NCBI GenBank assembly: GCA_017467105.1
Contig: JAFTSU010000005.1
Location: 1 to 64,000, forward strand
From: Clostridia bacterium
GTDB lineage: Bacteria; Bacillota; Clostridia; Oscillospirales; CAG-272
Length of the DNA stretch: 64,000 bases
Direction of reading: 5' to 3'
Shown here: piece after piece, positions 1-7,402 of the stretch
How the letters are laid out: every line of letters starts with the position of its first letter
Numbering within the stretch: the stretch's first letter is position 1
Made by a program: the position numbers and the translations under genes
The notes under the pieces: generated by a model
What the model was told of the DNA's origin: nothing
What the model saw: the letters and a program-made list of their open reading frames with translations, nothing else
Database searches by the model: none

Positions 1-528
1 ATCTCCGGCCGTGGTACTGTTGCTACCGGTAGAGTTGAGAGAGGTACTGTTAAGATGGCTGACGTTGTTGAGATCGTAGGTCTCAAGGACGAGTCCTCTT
101 CCACCGTTGTAACCGGTATTGAGATGTTCCACAAGCTCATGGACTTTGCTGAGGCTGGTGACAACGTAGGTCTTCTTCTCCGTGGCGTTCAGAAGAACGA
201 GATCGAGAGAGGCCAGGTTCTTTGCAAGCCCGGTTCTGTTAAGCCCCACACTAAGTTCGTAGGTCAGGTTTACGTTCTTACCGAGAAGGAAGGCGGCCGT
301 TCCAAGCCCTTCTTCTCCGGCTACAGACCTCAGTTCTACTTCAGAACTACCGACGTTACCGGTATCATCAACCTCCCTGCTGACGTTGAGATGTGCCGTC
401 CCGGCGACAACGTTGACATGAACGTTGAGCTCATCACTCCTATCGCTTGCGAGAAGGGTCTTCGTTTCGCTATCCGTGAGGGTGGCCGTACCGTTGGTTC
501 CGGCGTTGTTGCTGAGATCATGGAGTAA
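1..528 (+). CDS. tuf: Elongation factor Tu, C-terminal part (5' end outside window)
   Basis: The reading frame is open from base 1 and ends at a TAA at 526-528, giving the last ~175 residues of EF-Tu. It starts inside domain 2 ([15 protein letters not shown]) and runs through domain 3 ([26 protein letters not shown]) to the usual EF-Tu C-terminus ([13 protein letters not shown]). EF-Tu is the GTPase that brings aminoacyl-tRNA to the ribosome; the GTP-binding domain lies outside the window. Codon use is strongly biased (GTT, AAC, GAG, ATC), unlike most neighbours, as expected for a very highly expressed gene. A GC-rich hairpin lies 36 bases after the stop. The ATG at 55 is an internal methionine, not the start. 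Confidence 0.98.
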   Translation: MSGRGTVATGRVERGTVKMADVVEIVGLKDESSSTVVTGIEMFHKLMDFAEAGDNVGLLLRGVQKNEIERGQVLCKPGSVKPHTKFVGQVYVLTEKEGGRSKPFFSGYRPQFYFRTTDVTGIINLPADVEMCRPGDNVDMNVELITPIACEKGLRFAIREGGRTVGSGVVAEIME

Positions 529-563
529 TTAAACCCTATAGTTATTTGAATTTCAAATAATTA

Positions 564-598
564 AAATTCCCCGGTGCGAATATCGCATCGGGGAATTT
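564..598 (+). terminator. Terminator-like hairpin after tuf
   Basis: A long inverted repeat (AAATTCCCCG / CGGGGAATTT, interior TGCGA / TCGCA with one mismatched pair) lies just behind the tuf stop codon. The following U tract is short, so termination strength is uncertain. A 9+9 palindrome (TTATTTGAA / TTCAAATAA) sits immediately before it at about 542-560. Confidence 0.75.
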
Positions 599-820
599 AA
601 AAAAATATAAAAGCGTTTTAAATTGACACGGGTGGGCACTAAACGGTGTTTTTCAGTTTTCCTTTTCGCTATCGGTCTCTGCTTCACGGTAGCTTGCGGC
701 TGCGTGCCATACAGTTCACGGTGAGACGAAGGTGATTTTACCTAATTGTTTTCGATATGCGGTGAATGAATAACTATATCCAACCTATCCGGTAATAAAT
801 ATGAAATAAATATAATATAA
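599..820. other. Intergenic stretch, tuf to FMN riboswitch
   Basis: No open frame or RNA gene is seen. One copy of the dispersed octamer lies at 626-633 (ACACGGGT, minus orientation). A TATAATATAAT run at about 811-821 may be the -10 region for the riboswitch transcript, but no good -35 accompanies it. Confidence 0.5.
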
Positions 821-932
821 TCTTTGGGGATTGGTGCGATTCCATACCGGCAGTATAGTCTGCGAGAGACGGCAGTCTTTGACAGGGTGAAATTCCTTGA
901 CCGACGGTATAGTCCGGATGAGAGAAGAGAAA
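821..932 (+). promoter_or_regulatory. FMN riboswitch (RFN element)
   Basis: The conserved RFN blocks are readable in order: GGGGATTGGTGCGATTCC, ACCGGCAGTATAGTCTGCGA, CAGGGTGAAATTCC, CCGACGGTATAGTCCGGATG and GAGAGAAGA. These match the six-stem FMN aptamer of riboflavin genes. It lies 88 bases upstream of a RibU-type transporter gene and is followed by an intrinsic terminator, so FMN binding is expected to switch transcription off when flavin is plentiful. The aptamer family is recognised from sequence; the regulatory direction is inferred from the terminator. Confidence 0.95.
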
Positions 933-969
933 TATTATCATAGGCTCTACCTTTGTTATGATATTTCCG

Positions 970-994
970 CCCCGACTTGTCGGGGATTTTTTTT
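970..994 (+). terminator. Riboswitch expression-platform terminator
   Basis: CCCCGA / TCGGGG stem with a short loop, followed by A and eight T residues, placed between the FMN aptamer and the ribU ribosome binding site. This is the expected OFF structure of a transcription-terminating FMN riboswitch. Confidence 0.9.
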
Positions 995-1020
995 GTTCCC
1001 TCAGACTAATAGGAGATAAT

Positions 1021-1698
1021 ATGGCAGCCTTAAATAATAAAAAAATCAGTCAGAAAACACGTAGGATAGTGGGAATCGCGATATTCTCATCTCTAGCCTT
1101 CGTGGTTTCGCTTCTGATCAGATTTCCCGTACAGTTTTTGACCTTTGATGCCAAGGATGCGATCATTACCGTTTCCGCGTTTATTTACGGACCTGTAGTG
1201 GCGCCTGTGGTATCGTTTCTCGCCGCATTCCTGGAGCTTGTGACAATAAGTGACACGGGCTGGTACGGCTTTATTATGAATTTTGTGTCCTCCACGGTAT
1301 ATTCGCTGACGGCGTCTCTTATTTACAAGAGGCTGAGAAGCCTGAACGGCGCTCTCGTGGGAATATTCTCTGCGGTCATTGCCACAACCGGCGTGATGAT
1401 GGGACTTAATATACTTGTGACTCCCCTCTATATGCAGCAGATTGGAGTACCTATGACAGCAGCCGGGATAGTGGAGATGATCCCTACTGTGCTTCTTCCG
1501 TTTAACTTCGCTAAGACTCTACTGAATAGCGCAGTGGTTATGCTGATATACAAGCCGCTGAACGTTGCGCTCTCCAGATTGGGCATAGGCTCGGCAAGTC
1601 CCTCAGCTATGAGGATAGGCAAGAGCACGGTTATTATTAGCGCGGTGGGTATAATATCCCTCATAGTTTCTATAGTGATATTCTATATTCTGGCGTAA
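1021..1698 (+). CDS. ribU: Riboflavin ECF transporter substrate-binding subunit RibU
   Basis: A 225-aa, very hydrophobic protein with about six membrane segments, typical in length and pattern for S components of energy-coupling-factor vitamin transporters. The N-terminal part (LIRFPVQFLTFDAKDAI) matches the RibU/ECF S motif around the first helices, and an FMN riboswitch lies directly upstream, so riboflavin is the likely substrate. It would act in the membrane with the shared EcfT and EcfA subunits, which are not in this window. The start at 1021 is chosen because AGGAGATA lies six to eight bases before it; an in-frame ATG at 958 lies upstream of the terminator hairpin and has no ribosome binding site. 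No other riboflavin gene is adjacent; ribF lies at about 39 kb. Confidence 0.93.
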   Translation: MAALNNKKISQKTRRIVGIAIFSSLAFVVSLLIRFPVQFLTFDAKDAIITVSAFIYGPVVAPVVSFLAAFLELVTISDTGWYGFIMNFVSSTVYSLTASLIYKRLRSLNGALVGIFSAVIATTGVMMGLNILVTPLYMQQIGVPMTAAGIVEMIPTVLLPFNFAKTLLNSAVVMLIYKPLNVALSRLGIGSASPSAMRIGKSTVIISAVGIISLIVSIVIFYILA

Positions 1699-1765
1699 GG
1701 CTTTCGCTCGTGCGGCTGTTTCTAATAGATAATTAAGTATCTGCTCGTCGTAAAGTGTTCAAGCA

Positions 1766-1863
1766 GTGTGATTTGTGTGACTAAAATGCGTATAAGACGA
1801 GCAATATACACGCCGTGTGATTTGTATGACGGAAATGAGTATACGTCTGATAAGATTCACTTT
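1766..1863. repeat. Two tandem 49-nt direct repeats
   Basis: Two adjacent copies with a 49-base period start at 1766 and 1815. Both begin GTGTGATTTGTRTGAC and continue with AAATG and GTATA at the same offsets; similarity fades towards the end of each unit. They lie in the spacer after ribU and no function is evident. Confidence 0.7.
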
Positions 1864-1920
1864 GGAAAGTTTACAAGACACTTAGCTTGTATTTGGGTAA
1901 ATAAGGAAAAATACTAAAAG

Positions 1921-1994
1921 AAAAAATACGGGAAGAGTTGTGTTATCCTGCAGCGGTTGAACCTCGCAGACACTTCCGACTTCCCGTATTTTTT
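1921..1994. terminator. Long-loop inverted repeat, probable bidirectional terminator
   Basis: A perfect 15-base inverted repeat (AAAAAATACGGGAAG / CTTCCCGTATTTTTT) encloses 44 bases that can themselves pair (CTGC/GCAG and GGTT/AACC). The A and T tracts make it terminator-like on both strands. It lies between ribU and a possible small gene on the minus strand, abutting that gene's stop codon. A miniature inverted-repeat element is the alternative reading. Confidence 0.6.
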
Positions 1995-2184
1995 ATTGTT
2001 TTAACGTAGAGTTATTCTGATTTGATTTGTTTGAGAGTCTCCATAACGCCACCATTATTTCGAGCCTTTCCCGTAATTTCGGGTCTAAGCCTTCCGCGAT
2101 GGCTTGCTTGAAAAGCTCGAAATTACTCTCTGCGCTTGGTTTAGGATTGGTTTGATTGTTTTTAAGATCTTCGTTATTTTTCAT
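1993..2184 (-). CDS. Possible small protein, unknown function
   Basis: An ORF of 63 codons from an ATG at 2184 (or 66 from a TTG at 2193) encodes a hydrophilic peptide with an Asn/Lys-rich start and one probable amphipathic helix (FELFKQAIAEGLDPKLRERL). No membrane segment, Cys pair or known motif is seen. In favour: sensible codon use, GGGAAAG just before the ATG, and a terminator-like inverted repeat exactly at the stop. Against: the ribosome binding site is weak and too close, and no clear promoter is seen. Not recognised as a known family. Confidence 0.35.
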   Translation of the reverse strand: MKNNEDLKNNQTNPKPSAESNFELFKQAIAEGLDPKLRERLEIMVALWRLSNKSNQNNSTLKQ

Positions 2185-2261
2185 CTTTCCCAAAATGAAG
2201 CTTTATGTATTTTGAATTACAATAAGCCGGTGCTACCTTCTGAAATATTTTGATTTTTAAA

Positions 2262-2475
2262 ATAAAAAGTGCGCCGACCGAGGTCAGCGCACAAAAACGC
2301 GAACTCCAGTCGTCGCCAAACAAACTGTATACAGATTTCGCATATTTCTATACTCTGTCATGTACGGAATTCGCATTTTATCAAATCCAATATGACAGAG
2401 TATAATCATAAAAATAAAATAATAATCCCTAGATAATAAAATATGTTCGACATCTGTATATATAATTTGTTTGGC
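2262..2475 (-). ncRNA. Candidate structured small RNA (~214 nt) with its own promoter and terminator
   Basis: On the minus strand a TTTACA-17-TATAAT promoter (2482-2510) predicts a start near 2475, and a hairpin with a U tract (2264-2292) ends the unit. Between them the RNA can fold into one long interrupted hairpin: a 10-bp closing stem (GCCAAACAAA at 2475-2466 with 2324-2315), a 9-bp stem (2460-2452 with 2336-2328), a CAUAUUU/AAAUAUG stretch, a large one-sided internal loop, and a perfect 13-bp apical stem (2404-2392 with 2361-2349). The paired ends coincide with the predicted 5' end. The 69-codon ORF on this strand begins upstream of the predicted start, so coding is unlikely. The overall shape recalls 6S RNA, but I do not recognise conserved 6S sequence; the family is undetermined. 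Confidence 0.6.
2264..2292 (-). terminator. Intrinsic terminator of the candidate small RNA
   Basis: GTGCGC / GCGCAC and GACC / GGTC stems with one mismatch form a strong hairpin at 2269-2292. On the minus strand it is followed by five T residues and further T-rich sequence. Confidence 0.85.
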
Positions 2476-2481
2476 ATAACT

Positions 2482-2510
2482 ATTATAGCACACACTTTTT
2501 GATTTGTAAA
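2482..2510 (-). promoter_or_regulatory. Sigma-A-type promoter for the candidate small RNA
   Basis: On the minus strand, TTTACA (2510-2505), a 17-base spacer and a perfect TATAAT (2487-2482). The predicted start, about seven bases further on, coincides with the first base of the long closing stem. Confidence 0.75.
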
Positions 2511-2587
2511 TACCTTACGCAGATTTATTCAAAGGATGCGGGAGAAAAAATTAATACGACATTCTGAGCAGACGAAAAATCACTATA

Positions 2588-2717
2588 TAAAAAAAGAAAG
2601 CACGGCACACCTTAATTCAGGTATACCGTGCCTATAAAGCTCTGTGCTTTATCTATTAATATTAATACGCTCTAACGTGACTCGGAATTAATACAGTAAA
2701 TCCACATAAAGCACAGA
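2588..2717 (-). ncRNA. Second structured element ending in a terminator (3' UTR or small RNA)
   Basis: On the minus strand a perfect 12-bp inverted repeat (TCTGTGCTTTAT, 2717-2706 and 2652-2641) encloses an inner TATTAAT/ATTAATA stem. It is followed directly by a strong hairpin GCACGG...CCGTGC with inner ACCT/AGGT (2631-2600) and a T-rich tract (TTTCTTTTTTT). The hairpin and tract form a good intrinsic terminator. I see no convincing promoter just upstream, so this may be the structured 3' end of the transcript of the 679-aa gene that stops at 2875, or an independent or processed small RNA. Confidence 0.5.
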
Positions 2718-2874
2718 AAGCGTAATTGCCCACATTTTTATCTGTTAAATATTTGATAAAAAGAATGAAAGCTTCTAAAAATCGGCTTGATCTCTACAGA
2801 TCTGCGATGCAAAAAATACTAACAAAACAGAAAAGTATGTAAATAACAATTTACAAAAATAATTATATACAAAA

Positions 2875-4914
2875 TCACTCGCCAAGATAGAATGCGACGG
2901 AATAAACATTCATTATCGCCGTGTCCGAGGAAGCGGTAAGGCAGCATATAGCGTCTGCCGGGTAATCCGCAACGTCCGAGGGTGCGCTTATGGACAGGGA
3001 ATCTGAGATGAGGGTGAGAAGTGAGCCGTCGTATCTTGCTTTGATCGCAATTTTCTCGCGGCTGCTGCCAAGCTTCAAGCTATTGTCGCCAAGCTGTGCG
3101 AATACGGCTCCGTCTCTTCTACCAAGAATAAAGGAGCATATTTGTCGATCCTTACAGCTTTGAAGTGCGACTGTAACAGTCGAGCCATCTTCACTCTCCG
3201 CAAGATCAAAGGTCATATCAAATATCTTGGCAGCACCGCCAAAGAGATTTGCCGTGAGACCAAGAGTCGCGCCTCCGCCGGAGAAATCTATGCTCAAGCC
3301 ACCGTCCTTGCAATAGGAGAATTTAGCTCCCAACGCTCTTATGGGATTGCGCTTATCCGTGATCTCTATTTGGCGCTGCTGAGTCTTGGTTTTGATGACC
3401 GGCTCTGCCGCCTCCAGCATATTTCTGCATCTCATCCAATCGGATGGCATAAGGATCGGCGGCTTATTCATATTCAAGGCAGGGAAGATGTAGCCAAGTA
3501 TATGATCTGCGCCGATTACCGTGGCGTCAACGTCACTTGCGTTTTCACCTGTGGATACGGGCATCCCCTGGTGGCTTGGAGTGCCGCTCGTGTAGCTGTG
3601 ACCAAAGCCACCGTCTGCTTTTTTGTATTTTTCAAGCTTGCGTTTCGTATTTCTCAGCGCCTCGGGTGCTTTATCCTTCAGTATTTTGTCAACGATACTA
3701 AGCGCCTTTTCCTTCTCGCAGATATCTTTATTTAATTCGATATTCTGCTTAAAGCGGCAGATGGACGCCCATACGTTGTAGACGGCGCAAATATTTCCGG
3801 GAGACTCCTCGTCGCTTAACAGACACTCGGTCAGAGCGTGAGCGACCTTTTCAAGATATCTTGTGGGATAGGGATATCCCCATAGATTGTAAGCCGCCAT
3901 AGCCTTCATAAATCCGTTGACGTAGCAAAACTCTGTTCCGCGCGGCTTGTCTTCTCTCAGCTCACCCCACAGACCCGTCCGCTCGTTTATAATACCGTTC
4001 AGAGAGCTTATGGAGATCTCTATCAGAGTCATACCGTCAAATTTTTCGTATTTCTCTCCGTCTGCCGCTTTATATTTGTATGGACCCAGCCTCTCGGAGT
4101 AAGCCTTGATTTGCTTTGCTGTCTCGCCTATTTCGTTGCCTGTGGAGTAGGGATTTGCTACCATTCTAGGCAGAACGCTGTCGGTAAAGTAATCTATATA
4201 GGCGGTGTGAGAACGTAAATAATCGGAGCCGTCGTTTCTTGGCTTATCACCGCCTTCATCGGCTGATATTGCGGCGGCTTTTTTGCTCTTATTATACTCA
4301 AAAGCATACACGGGTGGGGGTGTATCCACTTTCAGAGAGCGCCAATACTCATCAGGACCGATGCCGTCTCCCTTTTCTCCGGTGGGGGTATCATAGACGG
4401 GATCGGAGTCTGCGTAATCCCTCAGCACCGATATACATCTGTACAGATCACGGCTCTTGTGAGATATCTGCTCGTCGGCGGTGGTCTTGGACCAATGGGG
4501 ATGGTAGAAGTAGCCGTTCTCGTCCTGGATAGATTTTGTGTAATATACGATCTGTGGCATCATCCACTCCGGCAGTCCCTCCTTGCAGCTTCTGCCGTAG
4601 GAGTCCAGCATTCCGGATCCTTCTATAAACGATAGCATCTGATGAGTGCTTTCAACGTCGGGAACAAAGCCCTCCGTAATCTTTCCAATTGGTGATGCGT
4701 AGAAGGAGCCCCATCCCTTATCATAGAGATTTGCGGTCCAATCGACGAGCCTATCGTCATATATGGTATAGAGGTCCTTGACAGCGTCGCTGACGGCGCT
4801 ACCGATCTCGCCGCCTCCCGCATCCTCCGCGATCTCGTCCCACATAAGCTCGCGCCTTTTTAAATCCAGCTCTCGCTGCTTTTCAATTTCCTCCGATGAG
4901 TAGTAATATTTCAT
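2875..4914 (-). CDS. Uncharacterised 679-aa cytoplasmic protein, possible alpha-toroid fold
   Basis: I do not recognise a named family. The start has a good ribosome binding site (GGGAGG, 8 bases). There is no signal peptide or membrane segment; the N-terminus is charged (SSEEIEKQRELDLKRRE). The middle is rich in aromatic residues and helix-type repeats such as PEWMMPQIVYYTKSIQDENG, GGFGHSYTSG and DVDATVIGADHILGYIFPAL. The QDENGYF and GGFG turns resemble the repeats of alpha/alpha-toroid proteins (terpene cyclase, prenyltransferase, some polysaccharide lyases). The last ~140 residues look beta-rich, like the C-terminal sandwich of lyases or glycosidases. A carbohydrate-active role would fit the nearby genes but is inference. 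A structured element with terminator follows at 2588-2717. Confidence 0.8.
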   Translation of the reverse strand: MKYYYSSEEIEKQRELDLKRRELMWDEIAEDAGGGEIGSAVSDAVKDLYTIYDDRLVDWTANLYDKGWGSFYASPIGKITEGFVPDVESTHQMLSFIEGSGMLDSYGRSCKEGLPEWMMPQIVYYTKSIQDENGYFYHPHWSKTTADEQISHKSRDLYRCISVLRDYADSDPVYDTPTGEKGDGIGPDEYWRSLKVDTPPPVYAFEYNKSKKAAAISADEGGDKPRNDGSDYLRSHTAYIDYFTDSVLPRMVANPYSTGNEIGETAKQIKAYSERLGPYKYKAADGEKYEKFDGMTLIEISISSLNGIINERTGLWGELREDKPRGTEFCYVNGFMKAMAAYNLWGYPYPTRYLEKVAHALTECLLSDEESPGNICAVYNVWASICRFKQNIELNKDICEKEKALSIVDKILKDKAPEALRNTKRKLEKYKKADGGFGHSYTSGTPSHQGMPVSTGENASDVDATVIGADHILGYIFPALNMNKPPILMPSDWMRCRNMLEAAEPVIKTKTQQRQIEITDKRNPIRALGAKFSYCKDGGLSIDFSGGGATLGLTANLFGGAAKIFDMTFDLAESEDGSTVTVALQSCKDRQICSFILGRRDGAVFAQLGDNSLKLGSSREKIAIKARYDGSLLTLISDSLSISAPSDVADYPADAICCLTASSDTAIMNVYSVAFYLGE

Positions 4915-5143
4915 ACACGCGTCCTCCCGTCTTTGTCTTTCGCATAGCGCCGCATCGCTCTGCGCCTGCGAATCACACCTTTTGCATAGATTATATCATA
5001 GGATAAAGGGGTTTTCCATATTTTAAAGAAAAAAAGAAGAAACTGTTCGTCAAGATGACCAAAAATTGAGAGGTAAACTAGGCAACTTTAACAATGAAAC
5101 CCTTAAAAAGTATTACGCACGCGCGAGTGGAATAAGACAGGTA

Positions 5144-5172
5144 TTGACAATTTTCTTAATCAATGGTACAAT
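5144..5172 (+). promoter_or_regulatory. Promoter for the GT2 gene
   Basis: TTGACA (5144-5149), 17-base spacer, TACAAT (5167-5172), 31 bases before the chosen start codon. Its position inside the longer ORF reading (TTG at 5066) supports the later start. Confidence 0.75.
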
Positions 5173-5203
5173 TAAGATAAGTAACGGTGTAGAGGATACC
5201 TTT

Positions 5204-6331
5204 ATGAATGCTAACATTAAAGTTTCAGTAATCATACCGATATATAATGCCTTTGATTATCTCAGGCCTGCGATGGATACTGTTATCGATCAGACCCTTA
5301 GGGAGATCGAAATAATATGTATTGACGACGGTTCTACTGATAAATCTCTTTCTATCATCAAGGAGTATCAGCAGAAGGATGACCGTATCAGAATAGTGAC
5401 GGAGAATAACGCGGGCGTATCTACCGCTCGAAACAAGGGAATCAGCCGTGTTAGAGGCGATTACGTTATCTTCCTTGACGCTGACGATTTCTTTGAGCCC
5501 ACTCTGCTGGAGCGCATGTATGAGATCGCTGTCAGAGAGGATCTGGATATCGCGGTGTGCAAATATGACGTCTATAACGATAAGCAGTCGGATTTTTCCC
5601 CCGCTATTCCCGCACCCCATCAGGAGATACTGAATGATGGGGCAGTCGTATCAAAATGCGAATACCCGGACTACATACTTCAATGTACCACGGGCTACGT
5701 TTGGAATAAGCTGTTCAAGACCTCGTTTATCAGAGAGAAGGAGCTTGTTTTCGCCCCTGAGCTTTACGTTTTTGAGGACGTGCATTTTGTCTGCTCGGCT
5801 ATGTCGCTGGCATCACGTATCGCCGCGGTAGAGGAGGTGCTGGTGCATCACAGAGTGTATAACGACCAGTCACGCACCAAGCTTTTCAGAAAGTATTACA
5901 GCCAAGTACCCGTCGTATACCATAAGGTCAAGGAGTTTCTGACATCGCACGGCGTATATATTCCGCTGAAGAACGCTTTCCTTAACCTTTCGGCAAGCCG
6001 ATGCTATAAGATATATAATCTTCTCTGGAATGACGGTAAGGCTGATTTCTGGGATCTTCTGCACGGCGGATTTGCTGACAGCTTCGGCTGGTATTCTCAC
6101 GAGGCTGAGGATTTTGAGGACAAGGACGTGTGCGACTTTGCCGCTAACGTAGGACTCTATACGCACAGTCAGTATGAGCGCAGACTGAAAAAGGGAAGAG
6201 AGCTTAATATTGATAAGCTCACAAAGAAGGAGCTAGTCCGCAAGATCAAGAATAATAAAAACGGAGAAAGGTTATCAGAAAAATTCAAGGGCTTCTTCGG
6301 AAAAATATTCGGCAAAAAGAGAAAAAAGTAA
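5204..6331 (+). CDS. GT2 family glycosyltransferase
   Basis: A 375-aa GT-A glycosyltransferase. The N-terminal domain has the standard GT2 signatures: VSVIIPIYNAFDYLRPAM (nucleotide-sugar binding), IDDGSTD, NAGVSTARNKG and the DXD-like LDADD that binds the metal and sugar nucleotide. The remaining ~200 residues are variable and end in a very basic tail (KNNKNGERLSEKFKGF then FGKKRKK), possibly for contact with the membrane surface. No transmembrane helix is seen. It probably transfers a sugar to a surface polysaccharide or glycolipid; donor and acceptor cannot be told. The start at 5204 is preferred because AGAGG lies eight bases before it and a promoter lies between it and the alternative TTG at 5066. 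It stands alone, with a terminator behind it. Confidence 0.9.
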   Translation: MNANIKVSVIIPIYNAFDYLRPAMDTVIDQTLREIEIICIDDGSTDKSLSIIKEYQQKDDRIRIVTENNAGVSTARNKGISRVRGDYVIFLDADDFFEPTLLERMYEIAVREDLDIAVCKYDVYNDKQSDFSPAIPAPHQEILNDGAVVSKCEYPDYILQCTTGYVWNKLFKTSFIREKELVFAPELYVFEDVHFVCSAMSLASRIAAVEEVLVHHRVYNDQSRTKLFRKYYSQVPVVYHKVKEFLTSHGVYIPLKNAFLNLSASRCYKIYNLLWNDGKADFWDLLHGGFADSFGWYSHEAEDFEDKDVCDFAANVGLYTHSQYERRLKKGRELNIDKLTKKELVRKIKNNKNGERLSEKFKGFFGKIFGKKRKK

Positions 6332-6353
6332 ATATTTGTTTGTAAAAATCAAG

Positions 6354-6406
6354 AAAACGAATCGCGATCCGACGTCACGGAGTGACGGGGCGGCGATTCG
6401 TTTTTT
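6354..6406 (+). terminator. Terminator after the GT2 gene
   Basis: AAACGAATCGC pairs with GCGATTCGTTT across a loop that itself pairs (GTCAC/GTGAC), followed by a T run. It lies between two converging genes and may serve both strands. Confidence 0.85.
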
Positions 6407-6474
6407 GTAGTATTATTACTGTTGTGAATCGATAACGGCAAGAGGGAAAAGCGATTTAACGAGGGCCTACGATA

Positions 6475-7218
6475 TCAAAGAGGCTTTTTTGATATCTGCG
6501 AGTAAGCTCTCGGATAGCTCCTCGGAGTTTTTGACATCTTGTCTATGAGTATCAAGGGGTGGGTCAGCTCCTCGTCGGCATCCCTTAGCGTGATGCTGTC
6601 AAAGCTACCGCCCTTTCCGCCAAGCTTAGCTATAGCGTCCCTTGCGCCCTGAAGCTCAAGCTCCGCGTTTCTGCCCTTCATAGCAACCATTTTTCCGCCC
6701 GTCTTTACGAGCGGAAGGCACAGCTCGCACAGCACACGCAGCTCCGCGACAGCTCTGGCTGTGGCGTAGTCAAAGCTTTCACGTAACTCCTCCGTCCTGC
6801 CTGCGTCCTCGGCACGAATTACCCGTGTGGAGATGTTTGAGAGCCCCAGCATTTTTGCCGTTTCTGCAACGTAGCCGACACGCTTAGCCGTTGAGTCGAT
6901 AGCCGTGATCTGCAGATCCGGTCTGACGATTGCCAGCGGCAGAGTAGGGAATCCCGCTCCGCAACCAACGTCCACCACTCTGCCGCCATCCTTGAAGCTT
7001 CCTTCGATCGCGGCGCAATCCGCATAGTGCCCAAGTATTATCTTATTTACGTCGGTTATAGCGGTCAGGTTGTATTTTTCGTTTTCCGTCAGCATCCTCT
7101 CGGTCAGTCGGTAGAACAGCTCGCATCTTTCATCGTCTAATAGATTTAACAGACCGTTTTCCGAAAATACCGTCATGAGACGTGAGACGAATTCCTGCTT
7201 GTTTATCTCTATAGCCAT
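6475..7218 (-). CDS. rsmG: 16S rRNA (guanine-N7)-methyltransferase RsmG (GidB)
   Basis: A 247-aa class I SAM-dependent methyltransferase that modifies G527 of 16S rRNA (E. coli numbering). Family marks seen: the N-terminal helix with NLTAITDVNKIILGHYADC, the SAM loop VVDVGCGAGFPTLPLAIVRPD, TAIDSTAKRVGYV, the motif ATARAVAELRVLCELCLPLVKTGG, and the C-terminal KTPRSYPRAYSQISKKPL. The start at 7218 (MAIEINKQEF) is chosen because GAAGGAGC lies seven bases upstream; the longer reading from 7272 has no such site. A copy of the dispersed octamer (6821-6828) lies inside, encoding T-R-V. It is not next to mnmG here. Confidence 0.95.
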   Translation of the reverse strand: MAIEINKQEFVSRLMTVFSENGLLNLLDDERCELFYRLTERMLTENEKYNLTAITDVNKIILGHYADCAAIEGSFKDGGRVVDVGCGAGFPTLPLAIVRPDLQITAIDSTAKRVGYVAETAKMLGLSNISTRVIRAEDAGRTEELRESFDYATARAVAELRVLCELCLPLVKTGGKMVAMKGRNAELELQGARDAIAKLGGKGGSFDSITLRDADEELTHPLILIDKMSKTPRSYPRAYSQISKKPL

Positions 7219-7326
7219 AGTATAGCTCCTTCGGCGCCGTGACTCGGTAAGGTCCGACATCTCATAGCGCACAACCTATTATTAAACGTATTTTATCATA
7301 CCCCGGAATATTTGTCAACAATTGTC

Positions 7327-7355
7327 TTGACTTTTATTCCGCGCGAGACTATAAT
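7327..7355 (+). promoter_or_regulatory. Promoter of the SGNH hydrolase cluster
   Basis: TTGACT (7327-7332), 17-base spacer, TATAAT (7350-7355), about 48 bases before the first SGNH hydrolase gene. Confidence 0.8.
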
Positions 7356-7402
7356 TAAAATAACTTTATTTTAAATTCTTGCTTGGAGAATGGAGGACGG
7401 CA

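Noticed and set aside
958..1020. Upstream ATG start for ribU
   Set aside because: It lies before the riboswitch terminator and has no ribosome binding site; the ATG at 1021 has AGGAGATA.
1936..1979. tRNA-like T-arm (GGTTGAACC) inside the 74-nt inverted repeat
   Set aside because: No acceptor stem, D arm or anticodon arm can be formed around it.
2284..2493. 69-codon ORF on the minus strand
   Set aside because: It starts upstream of the predicted transcription start, overlaps the promoter, ends inside the terminator stem and has no ribosome binding site; a noncoding RNA explains the region better.
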